Shown here piece by piece: positions 1 to 7,205 of a stretch of DNA of 11,726 nucleotides. The translations under genes were made by a program, and so were the position numbers. The notes beneath the pieces are model-generated. The model was not told the DNA's origin. It made no database searches and worked only from the letters and a program-made list of their open reading frames with translations. Location: the NCBI GenBank assembly GCA_903842475.1, contig CAIMMA010000506.1, positions 1-11,726 on the forward strand, in the 5' to 3' direction. This DNA is from an uncultured bacterium (GTDB lineage Bacteria; Desulfobacterota; Desulfobulbia; Desulfobulbales; Desulfobulbaceae). Positions within the stretch are counted from its first letter, which is position 1; each line of letters begins with the position of its first letter.

Positions 1-475
1 CAATGGATTGTTCCAGGGCGTTTTCCAGGGTGGTCGCTATGATATTGCGCGGTGTGGCCAATTCCTGGCCCAGGATCTTTTTACTGAGCGCAATGATCAG
101 ATTGACGATGTCGCCCCGGTTTTGAGCCAGCAATTTTTTCCGCTGGCCGTCAATTTTTTGACAGGCTTCGGTGAACGCCTTGACGGTTTGTTGAACTTCG
201 AACTGATACTGCCCGACCGTATCGGTCACCCCTTGGTCGTAGGCCTCCTTCTGGATTGCCTGCAGGTCGACCGGGGTCAAAGGCTCCGGTTCGGCTTGCG
301 GGGGCTGGCGATGGTTGGGAGCATCGTTGCTGGCCGCAAGCGATGCCGGCGGAGCGTGGGTTTTCGGGCTGGCCGCGGAACCATTGGTGCTGTTGGCGGG
401 CACGGCAATGTTACGCTGGACCAGGGGCATGGCGGTGAAATGCGAATCTTTTTTGAAGATCTTAGACGAATTCAT
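1..475 (-). CDS. fliH: FliH, flagellar export ATPase regulator (partial, C-terminus off the left edge)
   Basis: FliH is the cytoplasmic partner of the flagellar type III export ATPase FliI; it anchors FliI to the C-ring and gate and restrains its activity. Reading from ATG 475-473, 158 codons are visible. Residues about 25-70 are rich in Ala, Pro, Ser and Asn, the usual disordered FliH N-terminus. Then comes the typical block with EAYDQG at 77-82, followed by a long helix ending in IVNLIIALSKKILGQEL at 123-139, which is characteristic of the FliH/YscL family. The start lies inside the end of fliG: the two genes overlap by 14 bp in different frames, so translational coupling is likely. The ribosome binding site is weak (AAGG about 8-9 nt upstream). 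fliI would be expected just beyond the edge. Identification rests on the motif and the gene order. Confidence 0.9.
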   Translation of the reverse strand, partial: MNSSKIFKKDSHFTAMPLVQRNIAVPANSTNGSAASPKTHAPPASLAASNDAPNHRQPPQAEPEPLTPVDLQAIQKEAYDQGVTDTVGQYQFEVQQTVKAFTEACQKIDGQRKKLLAQNRGDIVNLIIALSKKILGQELATPRNIIATTLENALEQSI

Positions 476-1472
476 CGCTACCGCCCTTGCCAAGAACCAG
501 TTTGCCTTCTTCCTCAAGTTTCATGGCAATCTTCACAATCGTCTGCTGCATGGCCTCGACTTCGGAAAGGCGGACGGGCCCCATGGCTTCCAGGTCGTCT
601 CTGATCATGTCGGCGGCCCTGGAGGACATGTTGGAGAAGATTTTTTCCTTGATCTCCTCGGAGGCGGTTTTCAGGGCCATGGTCAGGCTGTCATTATTCA
701 CCTCTCGCAGCACCATCTGGATAGCCCGGCCGTCGAGGGCGCAAAGATCCTCGAAGGTGAACATCATCTTTCTGATGTCTTCGACCATGTCCGGATCGAT
801 TTCGGTTAAACTGTCGAGAATTTCCGAATCGAGATTCTCGGTCATGTTGCTGAGCATTTCCACAACTTTCTTGAGTCCGCCGACTTGGCGTTGCTCCTGG
901 GCGCCGACTACAATACCGATTTCTTTGCTCAGGGCGTCTTCAATCCGATCGATAACCGCCGGAGAAACTCGGTCCAGGGTGGCGATGCGATGGATGACAT
1001 CCGCCCGTTTATCTTCCGGCAATTTGGCAATGATGGCGCTGGCATGTTCGACTGCCTGGGTGGATAAGACCAGGGCCAGGGTCTGGGGATGTTCGCGTTC
1101 CAGGAGTCCGGCCACCATCGAGGGCTGCATTTTGGAGATGGTTTCGAGGGGACGGGCCTCGGTGCCGGTGACGAGTTGACGCATCAAGCTGGATTCCCGG
1201 TTTTTGTTCCCGGAACGGGCGATGAGTTTCTTGGCGAACTCCTGACCTTTGACCACCAGGCCTGCCTGGCTCTCGGTGGAGAGTTCGAAATCCTCCAGCA
1301 CTTGTTTGCGGGTTTCCTCGGGGATATGGACGATCCCCGACATGCAGCGGGTGACTTTGAAGATATCCTCGTCCGACAGTTCCCGCAGCAGCATGGCTGC
1401 GGCATCTTCGCCCAGGCAGAGAAGTAATATTGCGGCCTTTTTAAGCCCTGTCAGTTTTTCTGCAGCAGCCAT
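462..1472 (-). CDS. fliG: FliG, flagellar motor switch protein
   Basis: FliG forms the C-ring face that touches the stators; it generates torque and joins FliM to the MS ring. The 336-residue product has the normal length and all domains. The N-terminal FliF-binding part begins LTGLKKAAILLLCLGED (8-23). The middle domain carries the EHPQT motif at 127-131, and the Gly-Gly linker lies near 198-199. The C-terminal domain has the MFTF hinge at 237-240, the charged torque helix around 262-277 and the family signature AMGPVRLSEVE at 296-306. The start ATG has AAGG five bases upstream. fliF ends 59 bp upstream, and the last 14 bp overlap fliH. Long open frames on the opposite strand here show no family features and are shadows. 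Nothing is odd about this gene. Confidence 0.97.
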   Translation of the reverse strand: MAAAEKLTGLKKAAILLLCLGEDAAAMLLRELSDEDIFKVTRCMSGIVHIPEETRKQVLEDFELSTESQAGLVVKGQEFAKKLIARSGNKNRESSLMRQLVTGTEARPLETISKMQPSMVAGLLEREHPQTLALVLSTQAVEHASAIIAKLPEDKRADVIHRIATLDRVSPAVIDRIEDALSKEIGIVVGAQEQRQVGGLKKVVEMLSNMTENLDSEILDSLTEIDPDMVEDIRKMMFTFEDLCALDGRAIQMVLREVNNDSLTMALKTASEEIKEKIFSNMSSRAADMIRDDLEAMGPVRLSEVEAMQQTIVKIAMKLEEEGKLVLGKGGSDEFV

Positions 1473-1531
1473 GGATACCTTGCATAGAGGAAGCGGGAAA
1501 GAGTGGACATTGGATTACGTTAGGGACCGGA

Positions 1532-3121
1532 TTAACCTTTATCCTGAATCCAGCTTTTCAGGACATGGGCGCTGAACACCGGATCTTCCTGCACCTCGGA
1601 TTTGATCTTCTTGAGCGGGTCTGTTGTTATGGTTTCACCGGCTGCGCCGCTGTAGGCGCCCCTGGCCTGCTCGGCTTCCATTTGCTGGACGGTTTTGTAG
1701 TGTTGGGTGACATCCTTTTTCAAGGTGTTGATAAGGGGCCGGATCATCAGGAAGTAGACGAGGACGCCACCGAGCAGCAGGAGGCTGTAGCGAATGAGCG
1801 GCGTGTACTGGTAGAGCATTTTAGAGGCTGCCCCTTCGGTTTCAGCGGCTTCCGCGGTTTCGAGGAACGGCATGGAGGTCACCTCGATTTTGTCGCCTCT
1901 GGATTTGTCGATGCCCAGCGCCGAGGCGACCATGTTTTCCAGGGCCTTGAGCTCCGCTTCGGTCCTGGCTTCGTTTTTAGCCGGCTCCTTCTCCTTGCCC
2001 GGAGTGAGTTTGTCGGCAACCAGCACCGAGACGGAAAGCTTGCTTACCGTGCCGACCGGACTGGTGGTTTTAGAAATGACCTTGCTGATCTCGTAGTTGG
2101 TGGTGCGCTGCGATCTGCTCGAGGGCGGCGAGGCTCCGGACGGTTGACTGGTGGGGCCTTCAAGATTGGATTGGACGCCGGGCACACCGCCGGTTATCTC
2201 TGACCCGGTTTTTTCTTCGCTCTGTTGTTCGCTGCGAATAACCGGGTCTTCGGCATCAAAGGTTTCCTCGGTTTTTTCTTTGTGGGCAAAGTCCAGGGTG
2301 GCGGTGACCCGTACCATGGCATTTTTGGCGCCAAGGGATTTTTCGAGCAGGGCCTGGGCGCGTTCCTCCAGGCGGTGTTCGACCTGTGTCTGATATTCCA
2401 GCATGTCCGGGGAGAGATTGCCGGACTTGCCGCCGATGCGGGAAAGCACATTGCCGTTCTGGTCGATAATCGTCACCTGCTCCGGGCTTAATCCCTCGAT
2501 GGAACCGGAAACCAGATGGACAATGCCTTCGGTCTGGGATTCGCTCAGTCGTTTGCCGGGCGCAAGTTTGAGAATGACCGAGGCGGTGGCTTGTTTCTGC
2601 TGGTCTTTGAACAATCGCTTCTCCGGCAGGGCCAGATGGACCCGGGCCGACTCCACTGGGCCGAGGGATGCGATGGTGCGGGAAAGTTCTCCCTGGAGCG
2701 CTCTTGAATAGTTCACCTTTTGGACAAAGTCGGTCAGGGCGAACGATTGTTTGTCGAAGATTTCAAAGCCGACGCCCCCGCCCTGCGGTAACCCGGTGGC
2801 GGCAAGGCTCAAGCGGGTTTCATACACGTTTTTTACCGGTACCAAAATGTTGCGGCCGTTGTTGGCGAGTTGATAGGGGATGTTTTGTCGTTTAAGCGCC
2901 TCAATCATGGCCGAGGCGTCGGATTCGACAAGGTTGCCGTAAAGCAGCTGATAATCGGCGGTTCTCGCCTGGATGATGATCAAGGCGAACAGGCCGATGG
3001 AAATGACGGCCACCGCGGCCAGGGCCATCTTGCGCGGCAGGGGCCAACCTCCAACCGTGGCGATGAATATCTGCAATCCGTTTTTCGGTTTCTGTGGGGA
3101 AACCTCTGTTGGTTCAGCCAT
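1532..3121 (-). CDS. fliF: FliF, flagellar MS-ring protein
   Basis: FliF assembles the MS ring in the inner membrane, the foundation of the basal body and the housing of the export gate. The 529-residue product has the expected layout. A short cytoplasmic N-terminus is followed by the first membrane helix at about 32-51. Next comes a large periplasmic part with ring-building motifs, including LVESDASAMIEALK near 64-77, the GLPQGGGVGFEIFD block at 110-123 and the conserved region 147-185 (RTIASLGPVESARVHLALP and following). A Ser/Pro/Gly-rich spacer lies at about 305-340. The second membrane helix is at about 443-461, and a cytoplasmic tail ends in DPVFSAHVLKSWIQDKG, the FliG-binding element. 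AGGGA precedes the ATG. The gene lies 83 bp after fliE and 59 bp before fliG. Identification is secure. Confidence 0.97.
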   Translation of the reverse strand: MAEPTEVSPQKPKNGLQIFIATVGGWPLPRKMALAAVAVISIGLFALIIIQARTADYQLLYGNLVESDASAMIEALKRQNIPYQLANNGRNILVPVKNVYETRLSLAATGLPQGGGVGFEIFDKQSFALTDFVQKVNYSRALQGELSRTIASLGPVESARVHLALPEKRLFKDQQKQATASVILKLAPGKRLSESQTEGIVHLVSGSIEGLSPEQVTIIDQNGNVLSRIGGKSGNLSPDMLEYQTQVEHRLEERAQALLEKSLGAKNAMVRVTATLDFAHKEKTEETFDAEDPVIRSEQQSEEKTGSEITGGVPGVQSNLEGPTSQPSGASPPSSRSQRTTNYEISKVISKTTSPVGTVSKLSVSVLVADKLTPGKEKEPAKNEARTEAELKALENMVASALGIDKSRGDKIEVTSMPFLETAEAAETEGAASKMLYQYTPLIRYSLLLLGGVLVYFLMIRPLINTLKKDVTQHYKTVQQMEAEQARGAYSGAAGETITTDPLKKIKSEVQEDPVFSAHVLKSWIQDKG

Positions 3122-3204
3122 AGTGCATCCCTGCTGCTGTTATCTGTTGCGCGTGAGGTTCGTGAGATCGTTGTTCATCGTGCCGTTGCGGAATCCAGGC
3201 CCTA

Positions 3205-3501
3205 TCAGACCTGCATCCGCATGATTTCCTGGTAGGCATCGATGGCCTTGTTCCGTGCTTGAATCATGTATCGCATGGAGATGTCGGCTTTTTCCATGGA
3301 TATCATGGCTCCGTGCAGATTTTTTTCGCCGCCGGTATGCAGTTGCTGCATGGCTTGATCGGAAACCTGCTGGGCCTGGTTGGTTTCAGTTACCATGTTT
3401 TTAAGGATATCGCCAAACGAGTTCCCCGCCTGGGTTACCGGGGAGGTTGTGGTTTGGGCCGGAGTGGTGAGCGCCGGGGCAATGCTTGTTATGGCTTCCA
3501 T
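3205..3501 (-). CDS. fliE: FliE, hook-basal body junction protein
   Basis: FliE is a small exported protein that joins the MS ring and export gate to the proximal rod. The 98-residue product has a low-complexity Thr/Pro/Ala N-terminus (about 1-25). The helical region starts at SFGDILKNMV (28-37). The C-terminus is the family hallmark: MEKADISMRYMIQARNKAI, then DAYQEIMRMQV to the end. The start ATG lies only 3 bp past the flgC stop, with GGGAG located inside the last codons of flgC, which points to translational coupling. The short length and position between flgC and fliF are standard. Nothing unusual was seen. Confidence 0.95.
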   Translation of the reverse strand: MEAITSIAPALTTPAQTTTSPVTQAGNSFGDILKNMVTETNQAQQVSDQAMQQLHTGGEKNLHGAMISMEKADISMRYMIQARNKAIDAYQEIMRMQV

Positions 3502-3504
3502 GGA

Positions 3505-3942
3505 TTATCTCCCGATTTCGAGCGCTTTCATGGCCATGCGTTTGGCCGATTTAATGGTGGTGGTGTTGGCTTCGTAGGAACGGGTGGCTGACATCATGTC
3601 CACCATCTCTTTAATCGGACTGACATTGGGCATTTCCACATACCCATCCGCCTTCGCATCCGGGTGCGAAGGATCGTACACCCGCTGCGGCGGACTCGTA
3701 TCTTCGATGATTTTGGCGACTTTGACCCCCTGCAGCTGTCCCTGGGGACGCATGGATTGATCAAGATGCTGTTTGAAGGGCAGTTTTTCGGTCTGAAAGA
3801 CGACCGATTTTTTTTTATAGGGGCCGCCTTCCGGGGTCGATGTGGTCTCGGCATTGGCAAGGTTGCTGCTGATGGTGTTGAGCCGGGTGGTTTGGGCCTT
3901 CAGTCCCGAGGCGGCTATGTCAAAGGTGCTAAAGATATCCAT
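3505..3942 (-). CDS. flgC: FlgC, proximal rod protein
   Basis: FlgC is an axial protein of the proximal rod, exported by the flagellar type III apparatus. The 145-residue product has the two ends typical of rod and hook proteins. The N-terminal heptad region is FDIAASGLKAQTTRLNTISS, followed at once by NLANAETT. The C-terminal coiled-coil region contains MMSATRSYEANTTTIKSAKR and ends MAMKALEIGR. Between them the FlgC-specific DPSHPDAKADGYVEMPNVSP block is present. AGGAG stands five bases before the start codon. The gene follows flgB by 39 bp and precedes fliE by 3 bp. There is no signal peptide, as expected for a type III substrate. Identification is secure. Confidence 0.96.
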   Translation of the reverse strand: MDIFSTFDIAASGLKAQTTRLNTISSNLANAETTSTPEGGPYKKKSVVFQTEKLPFKQHLDQSMRPQGQLQGVKVAKIIEDTSPPQRVYDPSHPDAKADGYVEMPNVSPIKEMVDMMSATRSYEANTTTIKSAKRMAMKALEIGR

Positions 3943-3981
3943 ATTGACTCCTGGTTGGTTAGTATATTAACTCTTTGCAAA

Positions 3982-4395
3982 TTATGCGCCACCATTTGCG
4001 GCGTATTTGATCAGGGAGAGTTTTTTGTTGAGCATGGTGATCGCGGTCTCGTAGAGGATCTGGTTTTCAGAGAGTTTGATCATTTCCTGATCGACGCTGA
4101 CGCTGTTCTGGTCGCCGATGCCAGTGGCGTCTTTCTTGGTATTGATGGTCCCGGTTACCTGATCGAGATTGGTCGGCGTCAGGGGCATATGGTTGGGCTG
4201 GGTCGAGACCGGGCGAAGTCCATTTTCCGACAGGGCGTTTTTCAGCTGATCCTCAAAGGTGAAGGATTGGGCCGAATAGCCCGGGGTTTCGGCATTGGCG
4301 ATGTTCGCGCCGATGACCTGCTGGTTTTTAGAGCGAAGGTCAAGAACTTTTTGGAGGAGTTGGGTGGTGGTATCGAATTGCTGGATGCCGGACAT
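3982..4395 (-). CDS. flgB: FlgB, proximal rod protein
   Basis: FlgB is the proximal rod subunit that works together with FlgC and FliE. The 137-residue product shows the rod-protein N-terminal pattern: LLQKVLDLRSKNQQVIGANI followed by ANAETPGYSA. The C-terminal helix contains SENQILYETAITMLNKKLSL and ends IKYAANGGA. The start has a strong ribosome binding site, GGAGG, seven bases upstream. The 63-bp gap to the preceding TPR gene contains this site, and I found no -24/-12 promoter there. flgB is therefore probably co-transcribed from the promoter upstream of the TPR gene. Length and context are ordinary. Confidence 0.95.
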   Translation of the reverse strand: MSGIQQFDTTTQLLQKVLDLRSKNQQVIGANIANAETPGYSAQSFTFEDQLKNALSENGLRPVSTQPNHMPLTPTNLDQVTGTINTKKDATGIGDQNSVSVDQEMIKLSENQILYETAITMLNKKLSLIKYAANGGA

Positions 4396-4458
4396 GGCGT
4401 GCCTCCGAAGTGCATGAGTTTCGAGGGCGACTGGTGGAATCGGCCAGCCGCTTTCGGG

Positions 4459-6888
4459 TTATTTTTTCTGCTGCAGTTGCAGGATCGCCGCTTCTTCGCC
4501 GGCGAGTTTTTTCCAGAGGGGATCTTTTCCTTTTTCGGCTAATTCTTTGAACAGCTTAAGTGCTTGGGCGGTATTGTTTTTTTTCAAGGCAAGCTGTGCC
4601 AGCCGATAGTGTGCCTGCTCCGATTCGCTGTCGTGCTCCTTGACGCGTGCAAAAGTCTGGGCAGCCAGATCATCCTGACCGATTTGAAAGTAGGATTCCG
4701 CCAGGAGCAGGGTCGCCTGGTTGGCGGCGAGCAACGGCTGCAATTCGGGGCTGGACAAGGTGTTGATGACCTCTTGCCACTGTTGTAACTCAAACAATAT
4801 ACGACCTTTGAGCAATTCGATCTGGGGCGACCGATGGCGGGAATCGGCCAAAAGAAGTTTGGCGGCCTTGTCGAATTGACCGCTGGCATGCATCGCCCGA
4901 ATCTTGAACAAAAAGACCGCGGGTTCATCGACGCCCTTGGGGTAACGAAGCAGGTAACGGTCGGCGTACTCTTCCACCTGCACATAACGATCAGCATCAA
5001 AAAGTCCCTGGAGCAGCGGCAGGTAAATTTTTTCCTTGTCAGCTTCAGCGGAAATTTCAAAGAGGTATTGATAGGTTTGGGCCGTCTCGTCCGCCAGCCC
5101 AAGTTTACTGTAGGCGTTGGCGAGATCGTGGAGCAGGTTGGTGTTGAGCCAGCCGCGGGAGAAAAAAGTTTTATTCTGCTTGGCTAATACCAGGGCTTTG
5201 ACGTATTCCTTCTCTTTGACGAGCTGCCTGATAACGGTTGGCAATTGTTCAATGAGCAGGGCTTTGGTTTCCAGGCGCAGCTTGCCGGACTGAAAGCCGC
5301 GCAGGATCTCCATGCATTGGCCCACGCTTGTCAGGCGATCACCGGCCAGCGCGTTGACCAGGGCCTGCTTGAAGGCAGCTTCTTCCCGGAGGTGCACGGT
5401 GTCGGCTTTCGCGGCCATTTTGCCGTAGGCCGTTTCCGCGGCGGCCGCATCCATCCGTTTGGCAACATAATCCAGGTCGGTCTGTTTCAGGAGGGCCCGT
5501 GCTCCACCCTCGGTGCGGGCGAAGGCATTCTGAATCTGCTGGAAGTCGATTCTGGCTTTCTTTTCGGTCGCCGGGATATGGAGTTCGGCCATGGCCAAAC
5601 GGTAAAGCGCAAGATCCTGCCGGGGTTCGTTATTAAGCAGGTCCCCGAGCAGGCGGTATTTTTTGGCGGCTTCCTGGAAACGTTTGTCGGTATACAGGGT
5701 GTCGCTGAAATGGGCTAGCGACATGGGGTCGGTGTCGATGATGGGTGATTGGCCTGCAAGTTCCAGGTAGGCTTTCAGTGCTTTGGCTTGCTCTTTTTTC
5801 ATGTAGAGGAGATCGGCCTGGCGCAGCAGGCGGATCGCTTTGAGGGGCTCGTAGCTGACAACATCGTCCCGGACCAGGATTTTTTCGGCATCAGCGGTTC
5901 GCCCGGCCATCAACGCCAGTTCGGCCAGCAGAAGGTTGCAATGGGCGGTGAAAGGGATGTCGGCTTCTATCTTTTTAAAAAGCCCGGCGAGTTCATAATA
6001 GGCGGAAACATGATCGCCTTTCAACGCTTGTTGATAAATCTGGAGCAATTGGGCCAGGGAGGCCATCAGGGTGTCCGGGTATTGCAGGACGATTCTCTGC
6101 AGAAGGGCGTGCGGCTCTTTATATTCTCCGGCTCGGACCAAGGCCTCGGCATAGGTCAGCACCAGTCGTTCTTTCAGGGCTTCGTCGGTTTGGATTTCCA
6201 CTTGCCGGCGCAGGCGCTGATAGACCTGGGTCCATTTATGATCATTGGCCAAGGTCAGGATTTCAGCGGGCAGCCATTGTTCGTCGGCGGTTTTGGGCTG
6301 CATGGCCGCGGCCAGGGGGAACGGGGGCAACCGCAGCCTGGGCGGGACCGCGATCTCCACCGGCGATTCGTACCCAGTGAAAAAAGAAACCCAGTTTCTG
6401 GCATAGGTTGAGGCCGTCAAAGGGCTGAGCCCCTCGCTCTCGGGCCGTTTGACAGTGGCCACTCCTTGTAGTTTGGCAGCCAGCTCCTGGGAGGTTACGG
6501 TCAGCGGATCGCCCAGGATGAGGTCGAGCATGAGGGTGGCGCCGTCTTTGTTGCTTTCCGGTGTCATTTTCTGCGGAGGATAACGGAAATAGAAGGAAAG
6601 GACGGCGTTGTTTTTTTGCTGCGTGGCGACCATCTTGATCATTTTGCCATCGGTGGGCGGTTGTGCCAGGTGGTCTGCCAACTGCGTATTCTGCAACTTG
6701 AGATCGATTCTCCGGCCGGTGGTGGTCGTGGCGAAAGCCGGCAATTGATCGAAGTGCAGGGTGAGTTGCAGGTGTGGCGAGGCATCGGTGCGAGTGATAC
6801 TTTTCAGTATCGCGGCAGCTCGTGCAGCATTAACCGGACATAAAATGCCAACCAACAGCGGGAGGAGGATAAAAATACGATTGATCAT
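4459..6888 (-). CDS. Exported TPR-repeat protein with N-terminal beta-rich (AMIN-like) domain; candidate motor-scaffold protein
   Basis: The 809-residue product begins MINRIFILLPLLVGILCPVNA, a Sec signal peptide with likely cleavage near residues 21-25. The Cys lacks a good lipobox. Residues about 27-128 alternate in a beta-strand fashion (LQLTLHFDQLPAF, RRIDLKLQNTQL, NAVLSFYFRY, GATLMLDLILG), resembling an AMIN-type beta sandwich. From about 200 to the end the chain is helical with many degenerate TPR-like units, for example LVLTYAEALVRAGEYKEPHA, FLFKIRAMHASGQFDKAAKL, LLLAESYFQIGQDDLAAQTF and HYRLAQLALKKNNTAQALKL. It is the first gene of the flgB-flgC-fliE-fliF-fliG-fliH run, so a periplasmic flagellar role is likely. 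Size and layout recall PflA, a stator-scaffold protein of Campylobacter and Helicobacter; homology is not shown. The start is fixed by an in-frame stop 12 nt upstream, although no good ribosome binding site is visible. Confidence 0.85.
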   Translation of the reverse strand: MINRIFILLPLLVGILCPVNAARAAAILKSITRTDASPHLQLTLHFDQLPAFATTTTGRRIDLKLQNTQLADHLAQPPTDGKMIKMVATQQKNNAVLSFYFRYPPQKMTPESNKDGATLMLDLILGDPLTVTSQELAAKLQGVATVKRPESEGLSPLTASTYARNWVSFFTGYESPVEIAVPPRLRLPPFPLAAAMQPKTADEQWLPAEILTLANDHKWTQVYQRLRRQVEIQTDEALKERLVLTYAEALVRAGEYKEPHALLQRIVLQYPDTLMASLAQLLQIYQQALKGDHVSAYYELAGLFKKIEADIPFTAHCNLLLAELALMAGRTADAEKILVRDDVVSYEPLKAIRLLRQADLLYMKKEQAKALKAYLELAGQSPIIDTDPMSLAHFSDTLYTDKRFQEAAKKYRLLGDLLNNEPRQDLALYRLAMAELHIPATEKKARIDFQQIQNAFARTEGGARALLKQTDLDYVAKRMDAAAAETAYGKMAAKADTVHLREEAAFKQALVNALAGDRLTSVGQCMEILRGFQSGKLRLETKALLIEQLPTVIRQLVKEKEYVKALVLAKQNKTFFSRGWLNTNLLHDLANAYSKLGLADETAQTYQYLFEISAEADKEKIYLPLLQGLFDADRYVQVEEYADRYLLRYPKGVDEPAVFLFKIRAMHASGQFDKAAKLLLADSRHRSPQIELLKGRILFELQQWQEVINTLSSPELQPLLAANQATLLLAESYFQIGQDDLAAQTFARVKEHDSESEQAHYRLAQLALKKNNTAQALKLFKELAEKGKDPLWKKLAGEEAAILQLQQKK

Positions 6889-6955
6889 AAAGGTTCGTTG
6901 TCAGAATGCGGCTTGCGGTCATGCGGTGAATGGAGCGCCGTGCTGGAATCATTTC

Positions 6956-6972
6956 TAGCAATAAACATTCCA
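6956..6972 (-). promoter_or_regulatory. Candidate sigma-54 (-24/-12) promoter for the TPR-flgBC-fliEFGH operon
   Basis: On the minus strand the sequence reads TGGAATGTTTATTGCTA. It matches the RpoN consensus TGGCACG-N4-TTGCW at TGG, at A and G of the -24 block, and at all of TTGCT. The GG and GC dinucleotides have the exact required spacing. Transcription would start near 6946, giving a leader of about 58 nt before ATG 6888. Sigma-54 control of rod and basal-body genes is known in several polar flagellates. The match is good, but the promoter call is inference. Confidence 0.6.
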
Positions 6973-6983
6973 TGCAAAAGTGT

Positions 6984-6999
6984 CCGCCTGTTTCGGCGG
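6984..6999. repeat. GC-rich dyad between the divergent promoters
   Basis: CCGCC and GGCGG flank a 6-nt centre (TGTTTC). The dyad lies 12 bp upstream of the minus -24 element and about 80 bp upstream of the plus -24 element. It could be a binding site for a sigma-54 activator serving one or both promoters. With only five bases per arm, chance occurrence is quite possible. Confidence 0.25.
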
Positions 7000-7079
7000 T
7001 TGAATCGCGTTTGGGCTTGTTTTCGATCCATACTCGTGGAGGTGGCGCTGTTCTTAGGGCGGGGGCGGTGTCATAATTT

Positions 7080-7095
7080 TGGCAATTGCGATGCC
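7080..7095 (+). promoter_or_regulatory. Candidate sigma-54 (-24/-12) promoter for the kinase gene
   Basis: The sequence TGGCAATTGCGATGCC, preceded by T, matches the -24 element as TTGGCA and the -12 element as TGC. The spacing from GG (7081-7082) to GC (7093-7094) is correct. It deviates at the CG of the -24 block and has ATGCC in place of TTGCW. Transcription would start near 7106, about 100 nt before the GTG start at 7206. It is weaker than the minus-strand site. Confidence 0.45.
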
Positions 7096-7195
7096 GCAGT
7101 CTGTTTGATTGGCAGACCTGATTGGATTTGTTATCGTGTGCGTCCCAGAGAGGCTATTTTGTTGTTGCTAAGGTCCATGATAACGCTGGTTTTCG

Positions 7196-7200
7196 GGAGG
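7196..7200 (+). promoter_or_regulatory. Ribosome binding site that fixes the kinase start at GTG 7206
   Basis: GGAGG ends five bases before GTG 7206-7208. The same frame is open further upstream to a TTG at 7122, but that codon has no Shine-Dalgarno sequence and would add 28 residues that do not fit an Hpt domain. An adjacent GTG at 7203 is a less well spaced alternative. Confidence 0.75.
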
Positions 7201-7205
7201 GAGTG

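Larger units (their letters stand above)
6889..7205. other. 317-bp divergent intergenic region
   Basis: This region separates the minus-strand flagellar operon from the plus-strand signalling cluster and contains no supported gene. It holds a -24/-12 promoter candidate on each strand (6956-6972 minus, 7080-7095 plus) and a short GC-rich dyad between them (6984-6999). The last bases form the ribosome binding site of the kinase gene. No convincing sigma-70 or sigma-28 promoter was found. Confidence 0.6.

Noticed and set aside
487..1179. 230-codon plus-strand open frame opposite fliG
   Set aside because: Lies wholly over a clear fliG, has low-complexity Ser/Arg/Met composition and no recognisable domain.
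3664..4542. 292-codon plus-strand open frame opposite flgC and flgB
   Set aside because: Spans two well-identified genes and their gap on the other strand; shows no family motif.
7110..7126. TGGCAGACCTGATTGG as a sigma-54 promoter
   Set aside because: The -12 GC dinucleotide is absent at the required spacing; the site at 7080-7095 fits better.
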